In this document: positions 1 through 12,034 of the stretch, in pieces
Numbering within the stretch: the first letter of the stretch is position 1
Layout: each line of letters starts with the position of its first letter
NCBI RefSeq assembly: GCF_042477335.2
Contig: NC_091260.1
Span: forward strand, 54,517,001 to 54,581,000
Reading direction: 5' to 3'
Origin: Ovis canadensis
Lineage: Eukaryota > Chordata > Mammalia > Artiodactyla > Bovidae
DNA: 64,000 nucleotides
Notes under the pieces: model-generated
Told to the model about the DNA's origin: nothing
Databases searched by the model: none
Seen by the model: only the letters and a program-made list of their open reading frames with translations
Position numbers and translations under genes: made by a program

Positions 1-68
1 TCCTCCATTTCTTGGTGCCGCTCCATTATCTTTCAGCATTGAGTATTGCTAAATCTAGTTTATGTTAA

Positions 69-267
69 TCACTTAGTCATGGGGTCACCAACTCTGTGAC
101 CCCATGGACTGTAGCCCTCCTAGCTCCTCTGCCTATGGAATTCCCCAGGCAAGAATCCTCAAGTGGTTAACCATTCCCTTCTCCAGGGGATCTTCCCGAT
201 CCAGGGATTGAACCTAGGTCTTCTGCATTTTGTGCAGATTCTTTACCATCTGAGCTACCATAAGTCC
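69..267 (-). repeat. Bov-tA SINE
   Basis: Reverse complement of the ruminant Bov-tA consensus. The BovA part is at the left (gaccccatggactgtag) and the tRNA-derived head at the right (ctttaccatctgagctacca). Confidence 0.85.
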
Positions 268-430
268 AGCCTAATTTTCTTGCCTTTACTTTTTCTGCTA
301 AAAAAATTCTGTCTTTATCCTTGAATTTTAGTAACTTAACCAATAATGTCCTGGAATCTGTTGTTAGTGTTGTCATTTCACTGAAATCTTTGTCTGCACA
401 TTTGACAAATGATTAATATGATCCTCTATT

Positions 431-929
431 TTCAGTTCAGTTCAGTCGCTCAGTTGTGTCCGACTCTGCGACCCCATGAATTGCAGCACACGAGGCCTCC
501 CTGTCTATCGCCAACTCCTGGAGTTCACCCAAACTCATGTCCATCAAGTTGGTGTTGCTATCCAGCCATCTCATCCTCTGTCGTCCCCTTTTCCTCCTGC
601 CCCCAATCCCTCCCAGCATCAGAGTCTTTTCCAGTGAGTCAACTCTTCGCATGAGGTGGCCAGAGTATTGGAGTTTCAGCTTTAGCATCAGTCCTTCCAA
701 AGAACACCCAGGACTGATCTCCTTCAGAATGGACTGGCTGGATCTCCTTGCAGTCCAGGAGACTCTCAAGAGTCTTCTCCAACTCCACAGTTCAAAAGCA
801 TCAATTCTTCGGCACTCAGCTTTCTTCACATTCCAACTTTCACATCCATACATGACCACTGGAAAACCCATAGCCTAGATGGACCTTTGTTGGCAAAGTA
901 ATGTCTCTGCTTTTGAATATGCTATCTAG
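431..929 (-). mobile_element. 5'-truncated BovB (RTE) LINE with open 3' pol fragment
   Basis: The 3' end of BovB, with its terminal (tgaac)-like repeats, is at 431 on the minus strand. The body stops abruptly near 929, which is the usual 5' truncation. The minus strand from 871 to 437 is open for 144 codons and encodes the end of the BovB reverse transcriptase ORF, including [18 protein letters not shown] and [24 protein letters not shown] segments. It lacks the endonuclease and RT catalytic core, so it is an inactive relic. BovB supplies the machinery thought to mobilise Bov-tA SINEs. Confidence 0.92.
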
Positions 930-1445
930 CACCAATTACCCTTATATTGAATTCCCTTTGTCCTATATATTTATTATCTTTGTGATTGTTTTAATCTTTG
1001 TTCTCTTTCCTCTTTTGTCCCCTGTTACTGTTTCTTTGGCAGTAATTTGGTTTTCACCCATGTCCCAATATTTACTATTTATAATTCATTTATTAGTTTT
1101 ATAGTAATGTTCAGTTTGCTTAATTAGTTCTGCAGTCTTCCTTTTCATTTCAACCTTGAGGTTTTAATTTTATTGGTTTTTTTATTTATTAAGTTCTCTA
1201 TAACTCAAAATGTTGACACTTGTATCTTCATTCCCTTAAATTATAAGTCTTCCAGAATAAATTATTTTCTAAATAAATATTATTTTTTAAATAATAAAAA
1301 TTTGATTCACAGCAAAACTGAGCAGAAAGTACAGAGTTCTCACATACTGTCTGTCCTTACACATACAAAATCTCCTTCTCAATATTTGCACCAGATGGAT
1401 ACATTTATTAAAAGCAGTGACTTAACGGTATCATTCAGAGTCCAT

Positions 1446-1795
1446 CAGTTCAGTTTAGTCGCTCAGTTGTGTGCACCTCTTTGCAGCCCCATGGACTGCA
1501 GCACGCCAGGCCTCCCTGTCCATCACCAACTCCCAGAGTTTACTCAAACTCATATCCATTGAGTTGGTGATGCCATCCAGCCATCTCATCCTCTGTCGTC
1601 CCCTTCTCCTCCTGCCTTCAGTCTTTCCCAGCATCAGGAAAGATGATGCTTTTCAAATGAGTCAGCTCTTCGCATCAGGTGGCCAAAGTATTGGAGTTTC
1701 AGCTACAACATCAGTCCTTCCAATGAATATTCAGGACTGATTTCCTTTAGGATGGACTCGTTGGATCTCCTTGCAGTCCAAGGGACTCTCAAAGC
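1446..1795 (-). mobile_element. 5'-truncated BovB LINE fragment
   Basis: Same BovB 3' region as at 431-929, more diverged and with small deletions that break the reading frame, for example around 1620-1660. Its 3' end is at the left, at cagttcagtttagtcgctc. Confidence 0.88.
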
Positions 1796-2059
1796 CCATA
1801 GGAAATATTTCACTCTGTGTTCCACCCAAATTCAAAGATAACACGCCTGGTTTGTTTCAGTTTTTTTCATTTCTTTAGGGCTTAGCATTGTCAGTTCTAT
1901 TTCTAAGTCATTCTTTGATACTAAAACATGCAAACAAGAGCTGTCTTAGTTTATTCACACCTTTTAAAATACTTCTGTTTCTTCCCCCGTGAGCTCTGCT
2001 TTAAGGATTGCTTACGGAAAGGAGTAGTGTTTGGCTTTCTCTCTTGAGTGTGTCCTGTT

Positions 2060-2170
2060 TCTTTTTTTTGGCTGCCTCATGTAAGGAACTTAGTTCCTTG
2101 GCCAGGTATTGAACCCAGGCCCCAGCAATGAAAGCTCTGAGTCCTAACTACAGGACTGCCAGGGAGTTTC
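2060..2170 (-). repeat. tRNA-Glu (CHR-type) SINE fragment
   Basis: Minus-strand copy: a T-run and ggctgcc at the left, then gaacccaggcccc, ending in the reverse complement of the ttccctggcag-like head. It is diverged. Confidence 0.65.
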
Positions 2171-3429
2171 CAGACATGGGCTTTCTGTCTTCTGTTCCCT
2201 AATTCAGTGTGCTGTGGTAGTCTTTGAGATAGATTCCCTTGGCACACCTTTAGGCTTCAGATTTAAAACCCACGATGGCCTCCTAGAGCCTTTGCCTGTG
2301 CAGAATTTGCTCTGGTTTTTTCCTGAAACTCTTCACCATCTCCTTTCAAGAACAGCTTTCTGTTTACCTGAATCAGCAGAAGGTTTGAGGTGTGTGAAGC
2401 CACTTTGGGAAACTTGCATTGAGAGTTCAGAGCAGGCTTTGATATTAATTTCCCCCTATTCCTCCTTCGAAAGATCTTATTTTTTTTTGTTGTTTGTTTG
2501 TTTTATCTGCATGTTAGTCAAATCTCTCTCTATTCTTAGAGATAATTAGATGTGGATAATTGGAATTTTACTTTTCCCTACCTGTCTTCCGCAAAGAGCC
2601 TTCAAACTGATGAATTCTGTTGCTTTTCCTTTCTCTTTTTGGATGAAAGGTGGTTATGTTTAGAAAAATTTCTTTGCCTCAGGCTGCCCACAACATGACC
2701 TGTTCTTACTCTCTGAGTTGGGAGAGTTCTGGTGAAATTTTTGGATTTTTTTTCCCACTCAACTGCCAACCCCTTCCCCATTTTCTTCTATAGAGCCAGT
2801 TAGGGAACTGTAAATGGAGAGTTGCCCAAGCCCACTCACTTTCTTAGAAATACTCTTTCACTGGCCTTTTCCTCCATTTAATTGAAGCCATTTTATATTT
2901 GTTTGGGGGATGGTAGTGTGCTTCATACATAATTCTTTAATCATAACCAGGTCTGGGGGGCAAAAGATCTTGCGATTTGGCTTTGTACTGTCACCTTAAG
3001 CAGAGAGTAGCTTTTTTCTTGGTTTGCATGAAAGAAACTTGAAGTTCTTGTGAACTTGATCTTCAGTTTTGTTTAGCTTTCAGATTACTTACTTTGAATA
3101 AATCTAAGTCCTAACACCTGCCTTTAATGTTTACCACTACAATGAGTACAGCAAATAATATACTGCCTTCAAGTTAGTTCTTCTTTTGTCCTAAATCTAT
3201 AGTGATGAGTAAAGAAAGCTATAGGTAAATTCTCTTGTAAGGTTGATCTGACTTAAGAATTGCTGTGTAGAATAGAAATCTCCTTTAGATTAGTACTCCT
3301 TTAGAGTGGTATACCTGCTGTAAATTGCAAAAAGGCCTTTTTTTTTTTTTTTTTTTTTTTGCAAAAAGTTAGTGTTTTAATGTTTATTGTATATTTTATT
3401 TTTTAAATCTACATTAAGCTAAGGAATAT

Positions 3430-3795
3430 TTTATGAAAGAAAATGATCTGTCATGGATGAACCTCCGAAACATCATGCCAAGGGAAGGAAGCCAGACACA
3501 AAAAATTATGCATTATATGATGGCATTTGTATAAAATATCCAGAATAGCAGATCCAGATAGATAGAGGAAGGTTGGCAGTTGCCTGAGGCTTAGAGAATG
3601 AGAGAATGAGGAGAAACTGTATGATGGGCCGAGGGTTTTACTTTGGAGTAATAGAAATGTTTTGAACTAGATAGAGGTGGCTGTTGTTCAGCATAATAAT
3701 AGTAGGTGTACTAAATGCCACTGAAGTGTTCACTTTAAAATAGTTAACTTTATATTATGTGAATTTTATTTTTTTTTATTTAAAAAAAAAAAAAG
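3430..3795 (+). mobile_element. L1 3' UTR fragment (old mammalian L1M type)
   Basis: Contains the familiar L1 3' UTR order: catggatgaacctc, then ccagacacaaaa, then ccactgaagtgttcactttaaaatagtt, and an A-rich end at 3780-3795. It is noncoding. Confidence 0.8.
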
Positions 3796-3919
3796 AATTA
3801 TCTGTGAAATGATGAGATAGTCCCCACAGAAGATGCTGAGAGGCCATAATTGTTCTTTTTGTTCATACAGCAGTTAAATTATGTGCTCCACATATCTTTT
3901 CACATATTTTATTTTTCAA

Positions 3920-4121
3920 GTGTTAGTTGCTCCGTGTGTCCAGGTCTTTGCAACCCCATGGACTGTAACTCCCAGGCTCCTCTGTTCATGGAGTTCTCTA
4001 GGCAGGAATACTAGAGTGGGTAGCCATTCCCTTCTCCAAGTGATCTTCCTGACCCAGGGATCAAACCCACTCTCCTGTATTGTAGCCAGATTCTTTACCA
4101 TCTGAACCACCTGGAAAACCC
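3920..4121 (-). repeat. Bov-tA SINE
   Basis: Reverse-complement Bov-tA: BovA part (caaccccatggactgtaa) at the left, tRNA head (tctttaccatctgaaccacc) at the right. Confidence 0.85.
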
Positions 4122-4850
4122 TATTTTTTTTTTGGAAGAGTGTATTAGATTTTAGTGATGATGACTTGTAGTGAGAGAGCTCCTGTCTGTCAGTTTTAGA
4201 ACCAGTGAGGAGATTCTAAATGATAGAACACTGACATCACAGGGCAAATAACTTTCTTTTCGCTTGTAGGAGTAAGTTACTACTGTTAAAGATGGGAAGG
4301 AAGAATATATACCACATGAATGTTTTCCTAAAGCAAATATTGCAATCCTGGATTTCATGTCATTTAACATATAATATTTAAGAGAGCATTTCTATTTTAA
4401 GTAACTTTTGCCATCAGAATCCTTTACATTATTGCCTAAGTAATCATTTCCCTTATTTGATTCTGTTTGTCTTTGATGTTGTCCTTTTACTTTTTTGGTC
4501 CTTTTACTTTTGAATGCATGCATTTAAGAGTATATAAACCTCCTATGTTCTACTTTTGTTGCTTTCCTAACTGTAGACATCTGCTTGGAGACCAGCCATG
4601 TTCCGTAGAAAATTAACATTTTTAAATTGCTTGCTTCACAGCAAATGATCTCAGAAGGCAGATAGTTGACTTAGTTTTACTGTGATTCAATATATGTGAT
4701 TCATAAATTTCTTTCTTGGTTCTTACTTAGTTTCTATCTTAATACATAAGTATAAATTACATATTCCCACTAGAGGTCAGTCAATAAGCAGGTTTTTAAA
4801 AAGCATTGATTACCTTTAATATTTTTGTATCTTGACATATCTATATTCTG

Positions 4851-5072
4851 GGGCTTCCCAGGTGGTGCTAGTAGTTAAAAAAGCGCACCTGCCAACGCAG
4901 GAGACTTAAGAGACTCAGGTTGAGTCCCTGGGTCAGAAAGATCCCCTGGAGGAGGGCATGAAAACCCACTCCAGTAATCTTGCCTGGAGAATCCCATGGA
5001 CAGAGGAGCCTGGCAGGCTGCAGTCCTTAGCATTGCAGAGTTGGACATGACTGAGCACTTAGTATGCACGCA
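4851..5072 (+). repeat. Bov-tA SINE
   Basis: Begins gggcttcccaggtgg, passes through agatcccctggaggagg, and ends at gactgagcacttag. Confidence 0.85.
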
Positions 5073-5986
5073 CTTGTGTTATAGCTGATTATTGAACCTT
5101 TGTTTTTCCCTTAACATTCTCTAAAAGTACTTATAAATTTGAGGTATTTTTGGAATGGTGTGTATTTTAAGACATCAATTTTGTATTTTAGTAACTTGTT
5201 AATTACAACCCTTGATTTCTTTAATTAGCAGGATTATTTTCACATTTCTTTCCAAAAGTATTCTGATCATAGATACTTATTAAGTATTTTCTATATGCCA
5301 GCCATTTATGCTAGGCAAAGGGGTTCCATAAATGACAATTGACAATCCTTAATTTCAAAGATTTCAATCTTTTGGACATCTTGAAATAATAATTGTCTGA
5401 ACAGGAAAAGTGTTTAATATGCATTCATAGAGTTGCCTAGATAACTGAAGCTGACACCTTAAAATACTAAAATTTTTAAATGAAGACTCTTTAAGGGTCT
5501 TGTGTCTTGAACAACTTTAAGTGTCTTGAATAACTTCCTACGTTCTTCAGCTGAATTAGACTGAACCATCTTAATTTTTTGTTGTTGTAATTTACATCTA
5601 TCATTATTAACACCTGTTTTTCTCAGATTTTTAAACTTCATGCTTCTAGCTGTCGTCTTTTTTTTTTTTTTTTAGCTTTTTATGTGTACTCTCTCTTCAG
5701 ATTCGTATCTCTCTTACAATTTATTCCTCATTTGTTTGGAACTAAAACCTCCACATGTCCAGTCTTTTAAGAATTATTCTTACTTAAAAGATCTGAGTAA
5801 TGGCCTTGGGGTGAGTAGGTGAATGTAGTTTTTACTCTTAATTAAATCTATGAGTTTTTTAAGTACACAACTAAAAATGGATCCTCAGTATTTTAAACTT
5901 CATTATCATTTTAAGGGTTTCATTCTAGTTTCAGTCTGTTTAGATTCTTTGAATTGTTACTCGTGATTTTATTTAAAATTTGAGTA

Positions 5987-6290
5987 AAAGCTGCAATGTG
6001 GATAAACCTTAAACATAATGCTAAGTAAAAGAAACCAGACACAAAAAATGACTTGTTATATGGTTCCATTTGTATGAAATATTTAGAAAATGCAAATCTA
6101 TATAAATAGGAAGTGGTTTATTGGTTCCCAGGGGCTGAGGAAAGAGAATGGAGAATGGCTACTAGTAGGTATGGAGTTTCTTTGATGGTGATAAAATGTT
6201 CTGGAATTAGAAAATGGTTACGGTTGAAAACTTTGTAAATGTACTAAAACCCACTGAATTGTACATTATATCTTAATTTTTAGAATCTAA
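5987..6290 (+). mobile_element. L1 3' UTR fragment (old L1M type)
   Basis: Same 3' UTR family as 3430-3795: aaaccagacacaaaaaatg, then ccaggggctgagg, then ccactgaattgtacatt, ending at an AT-rich boundary. Confidence 0.78.
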
Positions 6291-6825
6291 ATGGAAGCAG
6301 ATTTTTCTAATAAACTCTTCAAAATGCTTTCTGGATCTAAATCCATACTTCTTTCTTTTATTCATTGATATTAACTCATTTTGAGTCTCAAGTATAATTT
6401 ACAGTGAAAGTATAATTTATATTTTAAGGATAATAGAAGTACAGTTGTATGTTAAATGAAAATTTAGATAATTGTTCTTAAAGAAAAAATGAAAGTCATC
6501 TTTACTTGGTAGAATATGGTCTTGCTATAGCTCTTCAGTAGTATTAGTATGTAGGCATTAAAGAACAAGTATATGTGAGCCCTAAATATCTAAAGAATTT
6601 TAAGGACTGTCATATTTTAATGGAAAAGGATAGCAGTAACTGAAAATCTAAAACAAAAAACCCATTAATCTATTTTTCTTCATTAAGTACACATTCCAAA
6701 ATAATTTTTAAGATATAAGTTATATATTGCCTTTTTTTATTGTTTTTAATTTTATATTACATGTAATTTTTATTTTCTAATTTTGTGACTTGTTCAGTGT
6801 GATTTTCTCAATCTTTAAAATTTTT

Positions 6826-7180
6826 TGTTAATAATTTTCTTGTTTGTTTTTATTTTTGGCTTTACTGGATCTTCTTTGCTGTGTGGACTTTGCTCTAGTT
6901 GAGGCGAGCAGGGCCTTCTCTCCAGTTATCATGCACAGGCTTCTCATTGCGATGGCTTCTCCTATTGCAGAGCACAGGCTCCAGGGCACTCAGGCTTCAG
7001 CAGTTGTGGCCCATGGGCTCATCAGTAGTTGCAGCTCCCAGACTCTAGAGCACAGTCTCAATAGTGTGGCAACGGGCGTAGTTACTCTGCAGCATAAGGG
7101 ATCCTCCCGGACCAGGGATCAAACCCACGTTCCCTACACTGGCAGGTGGATTCCTCACTACCAAGCAATCAGGAAAGCCC
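6826..7180 (-). repeat. tRNA-Glu (CHR-type) long SINE with target-site duplication
   Basis: Reverse-complement element of about 355 bp: tttggctttactggatcttc at the left and gaggaaagcccc-type head at the right. It is flanked by imperfect 17-bp direct repeats, caatctttaaaattttt (6809-6825) and caatctctaaagttttt (7181-7197). It sits about 110 bp upstream of a ZFR exon. Confidence 0.82.
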
Positions 7181-7290
7181 CAATCTCTAAAGTTTTTAAT
7201 GACGGTTTCATAAGTATTTTGTCATTCTGAAAATGAATAATTCCTTTGGGCTGTAAGCTGTCAAACACATTTTTATGTTTTTGTTTTTAG

Positions 7291-7440
<150 letters not shown>

Positions 7441-7520
7441 TGATAGTTGAATGAGAATTACTCATTCTTCTACAAATGGATGATGATGATGTTTTATTCT
7501 GCCTGTGGTGATTGTTGTAG

Positions 7521-7618
7521 GTAGTCCTGGACTTCTGGATCCTTGTGAGAAGGATCCCTTCGATACCTTGGCAACAATGACTGACCAGCAGCGTGAAGAC
7601 ATCACATCCAGTGCACAG
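7521..7618 (+). CDS. ZFR: ZFR, penultimate coding exon (DZF domain)
   Basis: The exon follows the acceptor ttgttgtag and ends before the donor gtacca. It completes the split Gly codon and adds 32 residues, reading [20 protein letters not shown] then [12 protein letters not shown], and ends in phase 0. The segment [13 protein letters not shown] matches the ILF2/ILF3/ZFR family pattern in the last third of the DZF domain. The intron separating it from the previous exon is only 118 bp, so the two are probably spliced by intron definition. The reading frame is intact. Confidence 0.95.
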
Positions 7619-8582
7619 GTACCATTGTGTTCCTAATCCCAGGGCTTTATTTTATCACTTCCCTTACCGTTTTGGTTTTTTATAGTTGTCCTCTAGAAGA
7701 AATTACCATGTAGTATTCATTATTCTGCTTCGTTAGTAAGTAAGCTCTTAGAGAGGATATAATTTAAACTAGATTTCATTAGTCTTCAGTTTTATTATTT
7801 TAACTCTGTGTGTATCCTGTATGAATATAAAAATACTGCAGTATTTTCAGGATCATTAAATCTAGTTGTTGTTTATGTCAGGATCGGTAGAGCAACTATT
7901 CATGTCCTCTGGGTATACAGCTTTTTTGACTCCAGAAGTGTACTAAGAGGAGAAATGGCTACCAACTATAAACAATAACAATCTAGTCTAAAGCAGTTAC
8001 ACTCGTTGGACTGAAGATTTTGTTCTGTTGTCTCTTCTGGCAAGGATAATTTGAAAGAGGTCAGGATTAAAGTAAATTGTTAGGTTAAAAGTAACTTGAA
8101 GAGTCAGTAATAATAGGACATTATGAATATTTTACAGACTCACAAGATTTCCAGTTTGTGTGTATTAAACAAGTTTTGTTTTAATTTCTTTGGGTTTAAT
8201 TTTCTAGGAAAGATGACAATTTACCCTAAGTGGCTTTTTTTTCTTCGTTGGTACTTAAATTATTTTTGGGGTAAGAAGCAGGGCATTTGAAAACTTAATA
8301 AGAGAATTCTTAGTTGGAAGGAAGGAAACCTTTAATGTGACTTTGAAGAAAGTGGTCTGATTTTAGGAGGTAGTTAGAAATGTCCTTGTTAAAAGTAAAG
8401 AAGTAAAAAGTGTTAAAAGTCAGTGGAGAAAAGGGAACCTCATACACTGTTGGTGGGAATGTAAGTTGGTACCACCACTGTGGAGAACAGTATGGAGGTT
8501 TCTCAGAAAAACTAGAGCTACATGACCCAACAATTTCTCCTAGGTGTATGGCCAGAAAACAAAACAAAAAACTTTAATTTAA

Positions 8583-8750
8583 TGCGACCCCAGGGATAGT
8601 AGCCTGCACCAAGCTCCTCTGTCTGTGGGATTTTCCAGGCAAGAGTACTGGAGTGGGTTGCCATTTCCTTCTCCAGGGGATCTTCCCGACCCAGGGATCG
8701 AACCTGGGTCTCCCGCATCGTAGACAGATGCTTAGCTGTCTTAGCCACCA
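8583..8750 (-). repeat. Bov-tA SINE inside L1
   Basis: Reverse-complement Bov-tA (gcgaccccagggatagtagc to ctgtcttagccacca), inserted in the ORF2 end of the surrounding L1. The BovA 3' end is shortened. Confidence 0.85.
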
Positions 8751-8912
8751 GCACAGAGTTATGGATAAAGAAGATGTGGTATGTATACAGTGGAATACTA
8801 CTCAGCCATAAAAAAGAATAGAATTTTTGCTATTTCCAGTAATATGGATAGACTTGGAGGGCATTGTGCTAAGTGAAGTAAGTCAGAGAAAGACAGATAC
8901 TGTGTATCACTT

Positions 8913-9130
8913 ACGCTAAGTCACTTAAATTGTGTCTGACTCTTTGCAACCCCATGGACCGTAGCCCACCAGACTCCTCTGTCCATGGGATTCTCCAGAG
9001 AAGAATACTGTAATAGGTTGCCATGCCCTCCTCCAGAGAATCTTCCCGACTCAGGGATCAAACCGATGTCTCTTTTTGTCTCCTGCATTGGCAGACAGGT
9101 TCTTTACCACTAGTACCACCTAGGAAGCCC
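8913..9130 (-). repeat. Bov-tA SINE inside L1, 7-bp target-site duplication
   Basis: Reverse-complement Bov-tA flanked by atcactt at 8906-8912 and 9131-9137. Removing it restores the common L1 sequence tatcacttttatatg-like, which confirms the insertion. Confidence 0.88.
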
Positions 9131-9449
9131 ATCACTTTTATATGAAATGTAGAAAATACAGCAAACTAGTGAATATAACAAAAAAATGAAGCAAACTCGC
9201 AGAACAAACTAGTGGTTACCATTGGGGAGAGGGAGGTGGGAAGGAGCAGTATTGGGGTAGGGAATTAAAAGGTACAAACTATTGCATATAAAATAAGCTA
9301 TAAGAATATATTTACAGCATAGGGAAATAGTCAATATATTAGTAACTAAATTGTATATAACCTTTAAAAATTATGAGTCACTGTATTGGGCACTTTTAAT
9401 TATTTAATAACTGTACATCAACTATACTTGGATAAATAAAAGTGAGGAA

Positions 9450-9735
9450 GTTACGTATACTGCACCATTCCATCTATATAACATTTGTGAACTAACAGAT
9501 TAGTGATTCCTCAGAGTTAGGGATAGGGGTGAGGATAGATGTGGCTGGTGAGAGTCTTGTGGTGATAGTATAGTGCCTTGTGATGGTGGTTAATGCAAAC
9601 CTGCACATTTGGTAAAGTTACATAGATCTATATACATCACACATAAACCAAGTGTGTGTATAACTGGTGAAATCTGAATAAGCTCTATGGATTGGACCTA
9701 GGTCCATTTCTGTTTCTTTCTTAGTGGGCCATAGT
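9450..9735 (+). mobile_element. Older L1 3' UTR fragment (L1MB-like)
   Basis: Contains ggtgaaatctgaataagctctatgg and catagatctatatacatcacacat, typical of old L1 3' UTRs. Confidence 0.65.
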
Positions 9736-10229
9736 GCCAATATTAATAATTTGCTTTTTTCCTTTGTCTGGGATTTTTCTTCTTTTCCTTCCGTAATATT
9801 TATCTTTGTTTTTGTATCTGTATTCTCTAGTGATCTTTTTTGAGTTGCTTCTGCAAGATGTAGCTTTTGTCATTTATTCAGATGCCTTCCTGTAAGTGTC
9901 CAATAGAGCAGCATATCTTTAAAAGGGCACATTTGTAAGGTTATCTTCCCTCTCAAAAAAGGATTAAGTAAACCGTTACATCTTCTTTTATGTTGTTTTT
10001 AAAATTCCAAGATGACTTCATATGGGAATAATTTCCGTATCATCAACTTTCATTTGCTTTTAAATAATTTCCAATTATATGTTAGAAATGTCTCTTGTTA
10101 GAATTTAGAAGTACATGCAAATCACATGCAGAACAAGAGCTTACAGAGTGCTCAGATGCTTACAGTGCTCCTCAGATGCTACTGTAGTTTTCCTTACTGA
10201 AGTACTCTTCTATTTAGAAACTCCTAATT

Positions 10230-10510
10230 GGAGAAGGCAGTGGTACCCCACTCCAGTACTCTTGCCTGGAAAATCTCATGGACAGAGTAGCCTGGAAGCC
10301 TGCAGCCCATGGGGTCGCTGAGGGTCGGACACGACTGAGCGACTTCACTTTCACATTTCACTTTCACGCATTGGAGAAGGAAATGGCAACCCACTCCAGT
10401 TTTCTTGCCTGGAAATCCCAGGGACATGGGAGCCTGGTGGGCTGCTGTCTACGGGGTCTCACAGAGTCAGACACGACTGACACGACTTAGTAGTAGTAGT
10501 AGCAGTAGTA
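10230..10510 (+). repeat. BOV-A2 SINE (BovA dimer) with (AGT)n tail
   Basis: Two BovA units in tandem: ggagaaggcagtgg...gactgagcgacttcac, then ggagaaggaaatggcaac...cacgacttag, ending in a run of agt/agc triplets at 10488-10510. Confidence 0.88.
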
Positions 10511-10734
10511 TGAGAATAGGCTGATGATCAGTAGCAATATTTCTATAGTAAAAGTGTGTTACTGTTCATTATGGTGCAGCAGCTAACTTTGGATATTTTC
10601 TTTAAATGTAAAAGAAAACCTTTTTCTGTTTATCTTTGGGAAATTGCCTTTTTTTAAGTAACTCTAAATAAATGCTATATCCTATTATGATAAATAATCC
10701 CTAATTTCACCTCATAAATAGTAACATTATGCAT

Positions 10735-11200
10735 AATTACCAGAAAGTGGAACCATCCCAAGTGTGTATCAGTTGATGGGTGGGTAGATAAACAGATGTG
10801 ATATATTCGTACAGTGGAAAATTACTCAGCCATTAAAAGGAATGACGTGCTGATATGTACAAGATAGATGAATCTTGAAAACCTTATGCTAAGTGGAAGA
10901 AGCCAGATGCAAAAAGTCATATTGTATGGTTTTGTTTATATGAAATGTCCATAGTAGGCAAATCTGTCAAGTTACAAAAGTAGATTAGTAGTTGCAAGGG
11001 CCTCATGGTAAAGGAATTGAGGAATGACTGCTGTTGGGCCATGGGGTTTTGGGGTGAGGGGAGGGTGGAACATTGGGAAGGTGATGAAAATGTTCTGGGA
11101 TTAGAGAGTAGTTAATGTTGAAAAATTGTAAGTATACTAAAAGAAAAAGCAACAACTGAATTGTACACTTAAAAAAAACAAGTCTTATATGGAATTATAT
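10735..11200 (+). mobile_element. L1 3' end fragment (L1M type)
   Basis: Shows gaaccatcccaagtgtgtatcag, aaattactcagccattaaaa, then the 3' UTR motif gttctgggattagagagtagtt and gaattgtacacttaaaa. Confidence 0.8.
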
Positions 11201-11854
11201 CTCAGGAAGTAGTCTAAACAGTTCTATTGAAGGTTTAACCACATAGTGAAAGTTGTCTTTTAATCAAATGACTGTAGAATCTCCTTAAATATCCCTCAGA
11301 ATATTGGGAAACTATGTCTCAAAATATCTTATGACACATGAGGTCTTGTGACATTGATGCCTAATGTATTCCTATATATATACATAGCCACAGAAGTGAA
11401 AAATCTTTTTTTGTTCACTAAGTAACAAGTTGAAGAAGTATAGTCCTCATTTTGTAAACCTGGGGAGGTGTGTGTTGGGAGGCACATGTGCCTGAGGATG
11501 AGCACATGGGCATCCATAGGAAAAGTTGCAAGATACATGAATGTGAACCAAAGAGAGGTTCATTTGATGAGTGAGATGCTTTTTTCTTTGCTGTATACTG
11601 TCTTAGGATTTTTTAATGAGCATAATAATTTTGTTGATTTTTTTTAACTTACATTAAAAAAAAAATAGCATGCACACAGAAAAGCCTGAAAATAAAAACT
11701 TCAGAACATACAGAGTCTTTCATTTGTGAACCTTAATATTGTTTAAGGTGTTTCTTTCATTAAACATGCTTTTTTATATTGTTATGTTGGGCTGTAAACC
11801 TAATAAGAATTAATATTGGTTCTTTAATTTGACTAAATTTTCATTTTGTTGCAG

Positions 11855-12034
11855 TTTGCATTGCGACTCCTTGCATTCCGCCAGATACACAAAGTTCTAG
11901 GCATGGATCCACTACCACAGATGAACCAGCGTTTCAACATCCACAACAACAGAAAACGAAGAAGGGATAGTGATGGAGTTGATGGATTTGAAGCTGAGGG
12001 GAAAAAAGACAAAAAAGATTATGATAACTTTTAA
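11855..12034 (+). CDS. ZFR: ZFR, terminal coding exon with stop codon
   Basis: Preceded by a pyrimidine-rich acceptor ending gttgcag. The exon encodes 59 residues and a TAA stop at 12032-12034. The first part, [20 protein letters not shown], finishes the DZF domain. The rest is a hydrophilic tail containing [10 protein letters not shown], a likely basic nuclear-localisation cluster, and ends in an acidic/basic run, [11 protein letters not shown]. Together with the two upstream exons it gives the last 129 residues of a protein that is about 1,070 residues long in mammals. The start is fixed by the splice acceptor and frame, not by an ATG; an ATG at 11846 lies in the intron. No disruption is seen. 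Confidence 0.96.

Larger units (their letters stand above)
1..7290 (+). other. ZFR: ZFR intron (3' part), repeat-rich
   Basis: Everything left of the first recognised exon is intron of ZFR. Recognised repeats are listed separately. The stretches 932-1445, 1801-2057, 2171-3326, 4122-4850, 5073-5986 and 6291-6808 are AT-rich, with no family I can name and no convincing coding potential. Confidence 0.8.
8405..9440 (+). mobile_element. L1 3' region (ORF2 end plus 3' UTR) split by two SINEs
   Basis: The ORF2-terminal sequence starts around gaaaagggaacctcatacactgttggtggga and resumes as tggaatactactcagccataaaa. The 3' UTR follows (ctagtggttaccattggggagaggg) and ends gggcactttt...aaataaaag. SINEs at 8583-8750 and 8913-9130 interrupt it. 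The ORF2 remnant is not open. Confidence 0.85.
7619..11854 (+). other. ZFR: Last ZFR intron
   Basis: A 4.2 kb intron between donor gtacca and acceptor gttgcag. About half is L1 3' sequence with inserted SINEs. The parts 7619-8404, 9735-10229 and 11201-11854 show no repeat family I recognise and no gene. Confidence 0.85.

Noticed and set aside
6844..7230. 128-codon + strand frame upstream of a ZFR exon
   Set aside because: It is the reverse strand of a tRNA-Glu SINE, and similar frames occur in the copy at 41012.
11846..11854. ATG at 11846 as a start for a small separate gene
   Set aside because: It lies in the polypyrimidine/acceptor region of the last ZFR intron; the true frame enters from the splice site at 11855.
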